Below, in pieces: positions 1 to 6,306 of a DNA stretch of 8,649 bases (its first letter is position 1; each line of letters opens with the position of its first letter). The DNA is from Chloroflexia bacterium (lineage in GTDB: Bacteria; Chloroflexota; Chloroflexia; Thermomicrobiales; UBA6265). A program made the position numbers and the translations under genes. A model generated the notes under the pieces. That model searched no databases and was not told where the DNA came from. It worked only from the letters and a program-made list of their open reading frames with translations. Location of the stretch: positions 1-8,649 of the forward strand of contig JACCYK010000352.1 of the NCBI GenBank assembly GCA_013696525.1. The letters run 5' to 3'.

Positions 1-1
1 G

Positions 2-847
2 CCTCGCCAGGTCGCGCGCGCTTATCTCGTGCTGCCCCACGCCGTGCCCATCATCGTCGTCCTGGCCGCCACCGCCGCCTTCGCCCTGATCGCCGCCGGC
101 GGTTGGCCGGGACTCGGGCCCTTCACCTGGTTGCTCGGCGCCATGTTCGGCGGCCAGCTCGCGATCGGCGCCATCAACGAGTTGGTCGACGCCGACCTCG
201 ACGCCGTTGCCAAACCGGACAAGCCGATCCCGGCCGGCCTCGTCTCCCGCCGGGGCGCCTGGCTGGTCGCCATCGGCGGCCTCGCCCTGATGACCATCCT
301 GAGCCTCCGCTTCAGCCGCGACGTGTTCCTGCTCGGCGCCCTCGGCACCGCTGCCGGCATCGCCTACAGCCTCTGGTTCAAACGCACCATCTGGTCCTGG
401 CTGCCCTATCTCGTCGCCCTGCCGCTCCTCCCCATCTGGGTCTGGACCGCGCTCAGCCAGGTGCCCCCCGGCCTGTTCGCCATCTACCCCATCGGCGCGG
501 CGGCCGTGATCGCCGTCCAGCTCGCCCAATCCCTCCCCGACATCGATGCCGACCGGCGGACAAACGTGCGGACCCTCGCCGTCGCCCTCGGGGCCAGCCG
601 CGCCCGGCGCCTCTGCTGGGCCGCCATGATCCTGGCCGCGCTCCTCGCTGCCGCCCTGGCCCCCTGGCTCACCGGCCACCCGGCCCCCGTGTGGATCGCC
701 GCGATCGTCGCCGGCGCCCTGGTCGGCCTCAACGCCCTCATCTGGGCCCGCGCCCCGCGCTCCGGCGTCATGACCTGCTTCCCCTGCCTTGCCGCCGCCG
801 CCGTCAGCTTGGGCCTCGGCTGGGCCATCGCCCTCGTCAGCTCCTGA
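2..847 (+). CDS. UbiA-family membrane prenyltransferase (5' end probably outside window)
   Basis: This integral membrane enzyme would transfer an isoprenoid chain from a polyprenyl diphosphate to an acceptor such as a quinone-ring, porphyrin or lipid precursor. The sequence shows both Asp-rich UbiA motifs. Numbering from the GTG at 29, the first is N50-x3-D54-x3-D58 (NELVDADLDAVAKPDKPIPAG region), which binds Mg-diphosphate. The second is D171-x-D173-x-D175 followed by RRTNVRTL. The rest is a series of hydrophobic segments, and YSLWFKRTIWSWLPY (about 113-127) is typical of the family. A GTG at 29 allows 272 residues, but no ribosome-binding site precedes it. The frame stays open to base 2, and the residues there (ARAYLVLPHAVPIIVV) read as the start of helix 1. 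The true start is therefore probably upstream. The acceptor cannot be assigned from sequence, so no gene symbol is given. Family assignment is firm; the partial status is inference. Confidence 0.88.
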   Translation, partial: PRQVARAYLVLPHAVPIIVVLAATAAFALIAAGGWPGLGPFTWLLGAMFGGQLAIGAINELVDADLDAVAKPDKPIPAGLVSRRGAWLVAIGGLALMTILSLRFSRDVFLLGALGTAAGIAYSLWFKRTIWSWLPYLVALPLLPIWVWTALSQVPPGLFAIYPIGAAAVIAVQLAQSLPDIDADRRTNVRTLAVALGASRARRLCWAAMILAALLAAALAPWLTGHPAPVWIAAIVAGALVGLNALIWARAPRSGVMTCFPCLAAAAVSLGLGWAIALVSS

Positions 848-1172
848 ACCATTCCCCTCGCTGGAAGTGATTTGGCTCACTACCGCCGCTCGCCCCAATC
901 ATCCGGAGAGCGAATCACACGGGAACCGGGGATGGCGATCCTACCTTTTCTCGCGGGATTGGGGCTACAGCGATTCGCGGAAGGGTTGGCGGCTCGGTGG
1001 ACGCCTCGTCCTCAGTCCTCATAGGACTTGCCGGTGCTCAGCGCGGACTTCCAGTGGCCCAAGGGCACCCCGCGCCGCTGAGACGGCGATCGCGCCGGGC
1101 AACTCTTCGGCAAACCGCTTTCGGGGCCGATTCCGGAGGTGAATCACGTAGGCGCTTCACCCGAACATGGAA
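848..1172. other. Intergenic region between convergent genes, no supported gene
   Basis: The stretch separates the end of the UbiA gene from the end of the oppositely oriented translin-family gene. Open frames cross it, but their translations are Arg/Pro/Ser-rich with no domain character and no convincing ribosome-binding site. Two small inverted repeats are visible: AGTCCT-CAT-AGGACT (1014-1028) and GGTGAA/TTCACC (1138-1143 with 1156-1161). Neither is followed by a T tract on either strand, so I do not call a terminator. Nothing else recognisable. Confidence 0.5.
1014..1028. repeat. Short inverted repeat, 6-bp arms with 3-nt loop
   Basis: AGTCCT and AGGACT are perfect reverse complements around a CAT centre, in the gap between two convergent genes. 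It could fold as a small hairpin in either transcript. There is no T tract, so its role as a terminator is unsupported. Confidence 0.4.
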
Positions 1173-1823
1173 TCAGCCGCCTTGCGCACCATATCCGGCG
1201 GCCGCCGCTTGCCGCAGGGCACGCTCGACCCGCCCCTGCGTCACCGCCATCGTCACGTCGCCTCGCGTCCGCTCCAACACCGCCCGCAGGGCATCGGTGG
1301 TCCGCCGCAGCCCGCTCGTGATCGCATCCGGAAAGTCAACCGTGACCAGGGCGCTGTAGACATCGTCCATCGCCGCCAGCAACCGCTCCGCCCGCTCGGT
1401 ATCCCCCTGGCGCAACTGGTCCAGCGCCTGGCGCCGCAGTTCGCTCGCCGCCTCGGCCAGCGCGTTCAGATAGGCCGCATCCTCGACCGCCAGCGATTCC
1501 GGCGTCGGCAGCGCCCGCCCGGTCACGATCGCCCGCGTGATCGCCGCCTCGGCGACCTCCTTGGCCGCATCCTGCACGTACCCCGCCCAGTACACGCTCG
1601 GAAACTCTCGCAACCCGGCGGCGAGCGCCGCCAGCCGCCGTTCCGCCTCCGCCAGCAAGGCGGCGGCGTCGGCATCGTCCCCTCGGTGCGTGGCCCGAAT
1701 ACTATTCGCCGCCAGTCGCACCAACTGGCGCCCCTCCCCGATCGCCTGGTCCCGCACCGCCGCCGTCCGCTCAAACCGGCGAATGATCTGTTGCGTAATC
1801 TCACTAGCGGACAACGTGCTCAT
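1173..1823 (-). CDS. Translin-family (translin/TRAX-like) nucleic-acid-binding protein
   Basis: The product is 216 residues, close to the usual length for translin. It is all-helical and carries the family's landmarks in order: R-x-V-R-D in the first helix, T-H-R-G (45-48), and a K-E-x-x-E-A segment (E89, E92 at about 88-93). Next come a L-P-T-P-E-S-L-A-V loop (105-113), S-E-L-R-R (127-131) with D-x-L-R-x-G-D (135-141), M-D-x-V-Y (152-156), and L-R-R-x-x-D...E-R-T-R-G-D-V-T (172-191). Known relatives form ring or barrel oligomers that bind RNA and ssDNA; TRAX-type members are endoribonucleases using acidic residues including an E-x-x-E pair. E89/E92 may be that pair, which is inference. An ATG start at 1823 is preferred over the upstream in-frame start at 1931: GGAGAGG lies about 10 nt upstream, and the extra N-terminal residues look non-coding. 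The next gene upstream on the same strand is a 94-residue protein, 140 nt away. Translins are best known from eukaryotes and archaea; bacterial examples are less studied. Confidence 0.82.
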   Translation of the reverse strand: MSTLSASEITQQIIRRFERTAAVRDQAIGEGRQLVRLAANSIRATHRGDDADAAALLAEAERRLAALAAGLREFPSVYWAGYVQDAAKEVAEAAITRAIVTGRALPTPESLAVEDAAYLNALAEAASELRRQALDQLRQGDTERAERLLAAMDDVYSALVTVDFPDAITSGLRRTTDALRAVLERTRGDVTMAVTQGRVERALRQAAAAGYGAQGG

Positions 1824-1963
1824 GGACGATACACCTCTCCCACCAACCAGTGAACAAGCTCCTCCCGCGCACGCCCTGGCGGCGCGAGCTGTTCCAACTC
1901 CCATGTGCAACCTCGGCGACCATATCCGCACCCCGCGCGGCCGGTCCCGGACACGACGGTGGA

Positions 1964-2248
1964 TTACTCGTCCGCCGCTGACGGCGGCTCAAGCTCGCCG
2001 GACTCAAGCTGATTGAGGCCGGAGACAAGCTCCCGCTGCACCGCTCCCGACAGGTTGACCAGGATCGTCAGCGCCGTCGCCGCCTCTTGCCTGGGGGCAA
2101 CCCGCGGCTCCAACGTCAGCACGGTCTCGTCAATCTGATGGCTCGCCCGGTCCGCCGCCACCGCCACCGCCCGCAACCGCTCAGCTCTGGCGCCGAGAAG
2201 CTCAAGCCGCCGTCGCCGCTCGTCACTGGCACGATCCGTCTCCGCCAT
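1964..2248 (-). CDS. Small helical hypothetical protein (94 aa)
   Basis: I do not recognise a family. The product starts MAETDRASDERRRR and contains two long amphipathic helices (about 9-36 and 53-82), with Arg/Ala/Leu-rich and heptad-like spacing suggesting a coiled coil. An acidic tail ends in SAADE. There is no signal peptide or membrane segment. A longer frame runs further upstream, but its residues are Pro/Arg/Gly-rich shadow sequence. The ATG at 2248 is the most sensible start, with a purine-rich stretch (GATGGG) just upstream; a GTG nine codons earlier is possible. It lies 140 nt upstream of the translin-family gene on the same strand, so the two may be co-transcribed and could act together. 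That link is inference from position only. Confidence 0.6.
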   Translation of the reverse strand: MAETDRASDERRRRLELLGARAERLRAVAVAADRASHQIDETVLTLEPRVAPRQEAATALTILVNLSGAVQRELVSGLNQLESGELEPPSAADE

Positions 2249-2376
2249 CCCATCGGCCCATTCCCCGCCACTCACCGCGCGATCACCCCATTGCCCTGCC
2301 ACCGGCCCTTCCCGGACGCTCCCGGAGCATAGCAGTACCGCGGTTGGCACGGTCCGAGTACCAGCGCCCGGCATCG

Positions 2377-3378
2377 TCACCTGGCCGCCGCCACGCCCAC
2401 CGCCGAGGGATGGACCAGCGGCAGGCCGAAGGTAGCGAACAGGCTGCGATCGAAGAAGGCGCCGACGTGCGCCACCCCCGCCGGGGAAAGGGTCAGCACT
2501 TGCAGGGAGTGGGCGTGGCGAATGCCGTCGGCGCGGCGAATATACAACGCGAACGCGGGTTGGCCGTTGGCATTGGTGGCGATCATCCGGCTGTCGTCGG
2601 GGCCGGCCGGACACTGGGCGGCAATGAGGCGGCCGACGGCATCGGCGCCGACGAACCAGGCCGTGAACGGCGGCATCTCCCAGACCACGTCATCCCGCAA
2701 CAGTTGGGTGATCGCCGGGACGTCGGCCCGTTCGAAGGCGGCCACGTACCGGTCCAGCAGAGCCCGCCGGTCCGGGTCGGCCGGCTCCTCGACCTTGTCC
2801 GCACTCGGCGCCACCTGTTCGAGCTGGGCGCGGGCCCGCTGCAGGGCGCTGTTGATGGCGGCGGTCGTGGTGTCGAGCAGCTCGGCGACCTCGTTCGCCC
2901 GCCAGCTCAGCACGTCACGGAGGATCAAGACGGCACGTTGCTTGGCGGGAAGATGCTGCAAGGCGGCGATGAAGGCCAGCCGCATGCTTTCGCGGGAAAC
3001 GACGATTGCAGCGGGGTCGGCGGCGCCATCGACAAATAAGGCATCGGGAATGGGCTCCAGCCACGTCATTTCCGGCGCCGGCACCACCGGCCGTTCCGGC
3101 TCGCCATTCGGACCGCCGAGGGCGGACGGCATCGGCCGTCGGCCGCCCTCCTCGATCGCGCTCAAGCAGACGTTGGTCGCGATCCGGTAGAGCCACGTCC
3201 GCAACGAAGACCGACCCTCGAACCGGTCATACGAGCGCCAGGCGCGCAGAAAGGTCACTTGCACCATGTCTTCGGCATCGTGGATCGAGCCGAGCATCCG
3301 GTAGCAATGGGCGAGCAATTCGCGCTGGAACGGGGTGAAGAGCAGGAGCACATCGTCGCCACTCGCCATTTCCGCCAT
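2377..3378 (-). CDS. ECF sigma factor with C-terminal NTF2/SnoaL-like domain (SigG/TIGR02960-like)
   Basis: This is an alternative RNA polymerase sigma factor of 333 residues, longer than a minimal ECF sigma (about 170-200). Region 2 is at about 12-78, with the D-A-E-D-M-V-Q-x-T-F-L-R-A-W signature at 34-47 and T-W-L-Y-R-I-A-T-N at 61-69. Region 4 is at about 138-185 (L-P-A-K-Q-R-A-V-L-I-L-R-D-V, then the helix-turn-helix E-V-A-E-L-L-D-T-T-T-A-A-I-N-S-A-L-Q-R-A-R). A linker leads to a SnoaL/NTF2-like fold from about 197 (RYVAAFERADVPAITQLL) to near the end. In ECF groups with such extensions the domain is known to modulate sigma activity in place of a separate anti-sigma factor. No anti-sigma gene is adjacent here. 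The ATG at 3378 has an excellent AGGGGAG 6 nt upstream; an in-frame start at 3468 lacks this. The gene is divergent from the VOC gene at 3563, a possible target. Assignment as ECF with an NTF2-like tail is firm; the subgroup is from memory of the family. Confidence 0.9.
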   Translation of the reverse strand: MAEMASGDDVLLLFTPFQRELLAHCYRMLGSIHDAEDMVQVTFLRAWRSYDRFEGRSSLRTWLYRIATNVCLSAIEEGGRRPMPSALGGPNGEPERPVVPAPEMTWLEPIPDALFVDGAADPAAIVVSRESMRLAFIAALQHLPAKQRAVLILRDVLSWRANEVAELLDTTTAAINSALQRARAQLEQVAPSADKVEEPADPDRRALLDRYVAAFERADVPAITQLLRDDVVWEMPPFTAWFVGADAVGRLIAAQCPAGPDDSRMIATNANGQPAFALYIRRADGIRHAHSLQVLTLSPAGVAHVGAFFDRSLFATFGLPLVHPSAVGVAAAR

Positions 3379-3441
3379 GGTCGCTCCCCTTCGTCGCCCA
3401 GCGTGGCTTGACCTGACCGATTCGTCGTCTCCCCGCCGCGC

Positions 3442-3456
3442 CGGGGCATTTCCCCG
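3442..3456. repeat. Inverted repeat in the sigma/VOC divergent region
   Basis: CGGGG and CCCCG flank a 5-nt CATTT loop. The repeat lies upstream of the sigma-factor start and could be a hairpin in its leader or an operator. No T tract follows on either strand that would make it a terminator. Confidence 0.35.
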
Positions 3457-3495
3457 TGGCGCCGCCACCGGCCACTAATCGATCCGATTGCTCGT

Positions 3496-3520
3496 GGCTG
3501 GCGCCGGCTCGGCACCAGCC
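3496..3520. repeat. 11-nt-arm imperfect inverted repeat upstream of the VOC gene
   Basis: GGCTGGCGCCG and CGGCACCAGCC are reverse complements except for one C/A mismatch, around a 3-nt GCT centre. It sits 43 nt before the VOC ATG, in the promoter/leader zone shared with the divergent sigma factor. It could be an operator or a 5' UTR hairpin; the sequence does not distinguish these. Confidence 0.45.
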
Positions 3521-3562
3521 CCTCGTCTGATCCGGACGCAGGCCCAACGTCAGGAGAACATC

Positions 3563-4312
3563 ATGAACACTCCCAGCATCGGCAGCCTCCTTGGCAGCGT
3601 GAACCCCGACCGGCTTCGTGACTGGTATCGTGCCGCCTTCGACGTCGAGCCGAATCAAGACGGCTTCCTTGAGTTCGGCGGCGTCGCGGTCCTCATCGAC
3701 GGCCACGATGACGTGGCCCCGGTGAACCCCGAGCCCGGCCGGGTCATCATCAACTTTCATGTCGACGACGCTCGCGCTGCCGTCACCCGGCTCAACTACC
3801 TGGGTGTATCCTGGCTGGTGGCGGTCGAGCAACGCGACGATGGTCTGTTTGGCACTCTGATCGATCCGGACGGCAACTACGTTCAGATCATCCAGCTCAG
3901 CGAGTCATATTTCACATCTCGAACCAGAAAGGAAGCAGCGATGTTCCAGCATGGTCAGCCGTTCAGTGGCTTCGCGGTCAATGACATCCCAACGGCCAAG
4001 CAATTCTACGGCGAGACGCTCGGCCTGCACGTCTCCGAGGAGCACGGCATGTTGCAGATCCAGATCGCGGCAGGCACCAGCATCCTGGTCTATCCCAAGC
4101 CCGACCACACCCCAGCCACGTATACCATCCTCAACTTCCCGGTTGCGGACATCGAGCAGGCCGTGGCCGAGCTCGGCCGGCGTGGTGTCAGCTTCGAGCG
4201 GTACGACGGGATGGAGACCGACGAGCAGGGCATCGCCCGCGGCGAGGGGCCGGCCATCGCCTGGTTCAAGGACCCCGCCGGCAATATCCTCTCCGTGCTC
4301 GAGGCCGAATAG
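3563..4312 (+). CDS. Tandem VOC (glyoxalase/bleomycin-resistance fold) protein
   Basis: The 249-residue product consists of two VOC-superfamily units. Unit 1 (about 6-113) has W-Y-R-A-A-F-D-V at 21-28 and the closing strand D-P-D-G-N-Y-V-Q-I-I at 101-110. Unit 2 (about 130-247) has A-K-Q-F-Y-G-E-T-L-G-L and ends W-F-K-D-P-A-G-N-I-L-S-V-L-E. VOC proteins use paired beta-alpha-beta-beta-beta modules for metal-dependent isomerases, dioxygenases or drug binding. In unit 1 the position often held by the metal-ligand Glu in the last strand reads Gln, so activity is uncertain. The ATG at 3563 has AGGAG (3552-3556) at ideal spacing; an in-frame start at 3488 lacks support. Unit 2 begins with its own ATG (3941) preceded by AAAGGAAG, so a separate unit-2 protein may also be made. 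The gene is divergent from the ECF sigma factor. Substrate unknown. Confidence 0.87.
   Translation: MNTPSIGSLLGSVNPDRLRDWYRAAFDVEPNQDGFLEFGGVAVLIDGHDDVAPVNPEPGRVIINFHVDDARAAVTRLNYLGVSWLVAVEQRDDGLFGTLIDPDGNYVQIIQLSESYFTSRTRKEAAMFQHGQPFSGFAVNDIPTAKQFYGETLGLHVSEEHGMLQIQIAAGTSILVYPKPDHTPATYTILNFPVADIEQAVAELGRRGVSFERYDGMETDEQGIARGEGPAIAWFKDPAGNILSVLEAE
3928..3943 (+). promoter_or_regulatory. Internal ribosome-binding site and ATG at the VOC domain boundary
   Basis: AAAGGAAG is followed by CAGCG and an ATG at 3941-3943 that is in frame (codon 127 of the VOC gene) and falls exactly where the second VOC unit begins. The spacing is normal for an initiation site. It suggests either internal initiation giving a 123-residue second-domain protein, or the scar of two formerly separate genes joined in frame. 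Confidence 0.45.
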
Positions 4313-4653
4313 GCGAGTCGGACCTGATGGCGCCCGCGGCTCATTTCCGGCAGCCGGGTTCCCGCGACAATACCAGTTGCGGTGATCCCGGCGCCGGCGC
4401 GGGGCGCCGTGGTATCGAATTGAAAGGTCCGCGTGGTCCAGGCACTTGGTATGATAGCCTCGCGCGAGCATCGTCGATGCCTCTTGCGTGGCCTCGGCCC
4501 GCGTGGTGGCGACCAGCGAAGCCCGGCCGGCTCCGCGCGGACTCGCGCGGTTTGTGGCGGGTCGAGGCGGAAGCGGCAGCGCTCGATCGAGCGCCGCGGA
4601 CGCATCGCTGTCTCAGCCGGGAGCGATCGCCTATGGACAACGGCCACCTTTGA
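4313..4653. other. Non-coding region after the VOC gene, no supported gene
   Basis: No reading frame here gives protein-like sequence on either strand. The region contains a GC-rich hairpin (CGGCGCC/GGCGCCG at 4389-4409) and an extended -10-like TGGTATGAT (TATGAT at 4450-4455) that lacks a -35 at normal distance. It may include degraded 5' sequence of the pseudogene that follows. A TGA at 4651-4653 closes the frame of that remnant on its left side. Confidence 0.45.
4389..4409 (+). repeat. GC-rich hairpin downstream of the VOC gene
   Basis: A perfect 7-bp stem (CGGCGCC/GGCGCCG) with a 7-nt loop, 77 nt after the VOC stop codon. There is no T tract, so it is at best a weak transcript-end hairpin. 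Confidence 0.35.
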
Positions 4654-5065
4654 CCGGCTCGCGCGACGTGTGGCGACGCGCTCGCGGTTGCCGGCCAGCT
4701 TTCACGCCTGGAGGTCGACGGGGAGTTTGACGTTCTCTATGATCGGATGCATCCGGACGCCCAGCGTATCGTCCCGCGCGGAGCGATGCTCGGTTGGTAC
4801 GCGGAGAACGTCTCGCCGCTCGCAACCGAGCCGGCTCGGGCCATCAAACCGCGCTATATCCCTGGACTGGGGGGTCACCGGCCAGACCAATCCGGACACC
4901 GCGGCGATCGGCTTCCGCCAACGTCTGGCCGATGGCACGGAAATCAACGATGAAGTGCGACTCGTGCGGGATGAGCATGGCGCCTGGAGCAGGGTCTTCG
5001 GGCGGGACCGTGCGTGTATCGAGGCACCGATCGAGCGGTTTGGCGAGGACGCCGAGCCTCGCTGA
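4654..5065 (+). pseudogene. Frameshifted remnant of a small hypothetical protein
   Basis: Two frames carry consecutive pieces of what looks like one protein. From 4654 to about 4862 one frame reads DALAVAGQLSRLEVDGEFDV, then YDRMHPDAQ, GAMLGWYAENV and IKPRYI. From about 4864 the next frame continues with DWGVTGQTNPDTAAIGF, then EVRLVRDEHGAWSRVFGRD, and stops at 5065. Dropping one C from the CCC run at 4860-4862 joins them as RYILDWGVTG. The combined order (Y-D-R-M-H-P-D near the start, W-G-V-T-G in the middle, a beta-rich W-x-R-V-F-G-R end) resembles an NTF2-like extracytoplasmic module by eye. The left end has no usable start codon and runs into TGA at 4651, so the 5' part also seems lost. 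A sequencing error could explain the frameshift but not the missing start. Confidence 0.6.
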
Positions 5066-5155
5066 GGCCGAACGAGCACCCCCAGACCGCGCCGCCACGC
5101 ACCGTGCCTGGGCTGTTCAGCTTCCCGCGGTCAGGCAACAATGGGAGCCAGCGCA

Positions 5156-5638
5156 ATGGCCGAATCAGACCAACAGCAGCCCCCTCCGCTTGAGTATCCT
5201 CCCGGCCCCTGGGTCTTGGTGGCGGCCCTCCGTGAGCGGCAACTGATCGATTCGGACCACATGCTGAGCATGATCCGCATGCTGGACCGGCTCACGCTGA
5301 CGACGAACAGCCCTGAGCTAATTCAGAATCCACCGCCAATCACCACCACCGCGACCGTGGTCGTTGTCCTATCCGGCACCTCCGAGCATGACGGCGGGTT
5401 GTTCACCCTTCAATTCAACAGCCCAACCGGGACGATTGAACGTGGCGAGACAATCCCCCTCCAATTCAGCGACAGTGGGCATCCCACCCGCGTGACGGTG
5501 AACTTGACGATGGTGCTCAGGGAGTCGGGAACCTATTGGATTGACGTCGTCTTTGGGGACCGGGCGCTTACGCGAATTCCCATACGAGTTCAGTACCGGC
5601 TGGCGCAGGAAGCAGATCACGCGGGGCCAGCGTCTTGA
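5156..5638 (+). CDS. Hypothetical protein, DUF6941-like
   Basis: The product is 160 residues. After a Gln/Pro-rich start, WVLVAALRERQLIDSDHMLS (about 19-38), I-R-M-L-D-R-L-T, a beta-rich middle (ATVVVVLSGTSEHDGG) and the late strand TYWIDVVFGDRALTRIPIRV resemble the DUF6941 pattern. In that family an N-terminal strand plus 'D...SLI..D' is followed by an immunoglobulin-like beta domain. The molecular role of the family is not known to me. The ATG at 5156 is chosen because GGGAG (5143-5147) lies 8 nt upstream; an in-frame ATG at 5141 has only a weak AGG. The last 71 bases overlap the 3' end of the convergent minus-strand gene. No signal peptide or membrane segment. The family name is a moderate-confidence pattern match. 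Confidence 0.7.
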   Translation: MAESDQQQPPPLEYPPGPWVLVAALRERQLIDSDHMLSMIRMLDRLTLTTNSPELIQNPPPITTTATVVVVLSGTSEHDGGLFTLQFNSPTGTIERGETIPLQFSDSGHPTRVTVNLTMVLRESGTYWIDVVFGDRALTRIPIRVQYRLAQEADHAGPAS

Positions 5639-6035
5639 CCTCCGGTGTGCGGCAGCCAAAGTTCATGGTAACCGTGTGCCCAACTGGAGCGTCCATTCGC
5701 CACGCCGGATCAGCGAGCTCATTTCCTTCGTCGGCAAAATCACTCCGTAAGACCTCAATCAGCGCATCTTCGCTGATGTAGCCGCTCGTCAGCTCGGCCA
5801 GCCGAAGCTCCACTAAGCTCATGAGGTCGAACGTGTCATCGTCCCCCTCCAGGTCAATGTCCCACTTCGCCTTGGCGAACCATTGCATAAAGCCGCGAAC
5901 CCCCATGGATCTCTCAAGGAGCATGCCGAGATGCGAGCGGAGATCGCGCGCATGGGCTGCCACCGGATCGCGTCCGATCCGGACCGAGATCCCGACAGGC
6001 GCATTGAGAGCCATGTTTGACCAAGAAGACTGCAT
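5568..6035 (-). CDS. Hypothetical protein (155 aa)
   Basis: I do not recognise the family. The 155-residue product looks like a soluble acidic protein. It has a beta-like start (GISVRIGRDPVAAHARDL) and a central helical section with an acidic patch, D-L-E-G-D-D-D-T-F-D-L (61-71). It continues L-V-E-L-R-L-A-E-L-T-S and E-D-A-L-I-E-V-L-R-S-D-F, with a Pro-rich C-terminus. The start at 6035 has GAAGGG 8 nt upstream; a second ATG seven codons in (6014) has no ribosome-binding site. The 3' end overlaps the convergent DUF6941-like gene by 71 bp, and the 5' end overlaps the divergent 97-aa gene by 23 bp. Amino-acid composition is more protein-like than the opposite-strand reading over most of its length. 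Confidence 0.65.
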   Translation of the reverse strand: MQSSWSNMALNAPVGISVRIGRDPVAAHARDLRSHLGMLLERSMGVRGFMQWFAKAKWDIDLEGDDDTFDLMSLVELRLAELTSGYISEDALIEVLRSDFADEGNELADPAWRMDAPVGHTVTMNFGCRTPEVKTLAPRDLLPAPAGTELVWEFA

Positions 6036-6306
6036 CGGTCGCGCCCTTCGCTTGAACTACACCTGTTGCCCGGGTCGCTGTAAGCGATGCCCGCTTGCCG
6101 AAGAACCGCCGGGCACGCAATCGATCATGCTGCAATTCTACGACGAAAACCAACGGTACGCGTTCATGGTCCACTGCTACCCGCGTCCGGATGGCACAAT
6201 TGGCGGCTCCGGAAAACTTGATCCCACGTCCATCGTTGGGCTTGATGGGATCGAGTACATCCTTCCCCGAAGCGGATTCGACGGAGGAGGGCATCACCTG
6301 ATTTGA
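6013..6306 (+). CDS. Small Cys-rich hypothetical protein (97 aa)
   Basis: The product is 97 residues, starting MFDQEDCIGRALRLNYTCCP. It has a cysteine cluster, C18-C19-x3-C23-x2-C26 (CCPGRCKRC), plus C7 and a later C in V-H-C-Y, which could bind a metal; that is inference. The second half alternates strands and turns (IMLQFYDENQRYAFMVHCY, then GLDGIEYILPRSG). I do not recognise a family. The start is uncertain: GAGAG lies only 2 nt before the ATG and a weak AGG is further up. Residues encoded upstream in the same frame are Ser/Arg-rich shadow of the minus-strand gene. The first 23 bases overlap the start of that divergent gene. The TGA stop is shared with the -35 box of the leuS leader promoter. 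Confidence 0.6.
   Translation: MFDQEDCIGRALRLNYTCCPGRCKRCPLAEEPPGTQSIMLQFYDENQRYAFMVHCYPRPDGTIGGSGKLDPTSIVGLDGIEYILPRSGFDGGGHHLI

Noticed and set aside
103..870. A 255-codon plus-strand open frame over the UbiA gene
   Set aside because: Low-complexity Arg/Pro/His translation in a different frame from a gene with both UbiA Asp motifs; shadow.
1138..1161. GGTGAA/TTCACC inverted repeat as a terminator of the translin-family gene
   Set aside because: Only 6 bp with a 12-nt loop and no T tract on the minus strand; not enough for an intrinsic terminator.
1167..1853. A 228-codon plus-strand frame opposite the translin-family gene
   Set aside because: Arg/Gln/Pro-rich translation; the minus strand carries all the translin landmarks.
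2344..3190. Two long plus-strand open frames opposite the sigma factor
   Set aside because: Antisense to clear sigma region 2 and 4 sequence with a strong ribosome-binding site; translations lack domain character.
4420..4455. TTGAAA ... TATGAT as a promoter before the pseudogene
   Set aside because: The spacer is 24 nt, too long for sigma-70. The extended -10 alone is weak evidence and the downstream gene is broken.
5821..6012. N-terminal extension of the 97-aa protein in the same frame
   Set aside because: Ser/Arg-rich and wholly antisense to the acidic globular part of the 155-aa gene; no ribosome-binding site.
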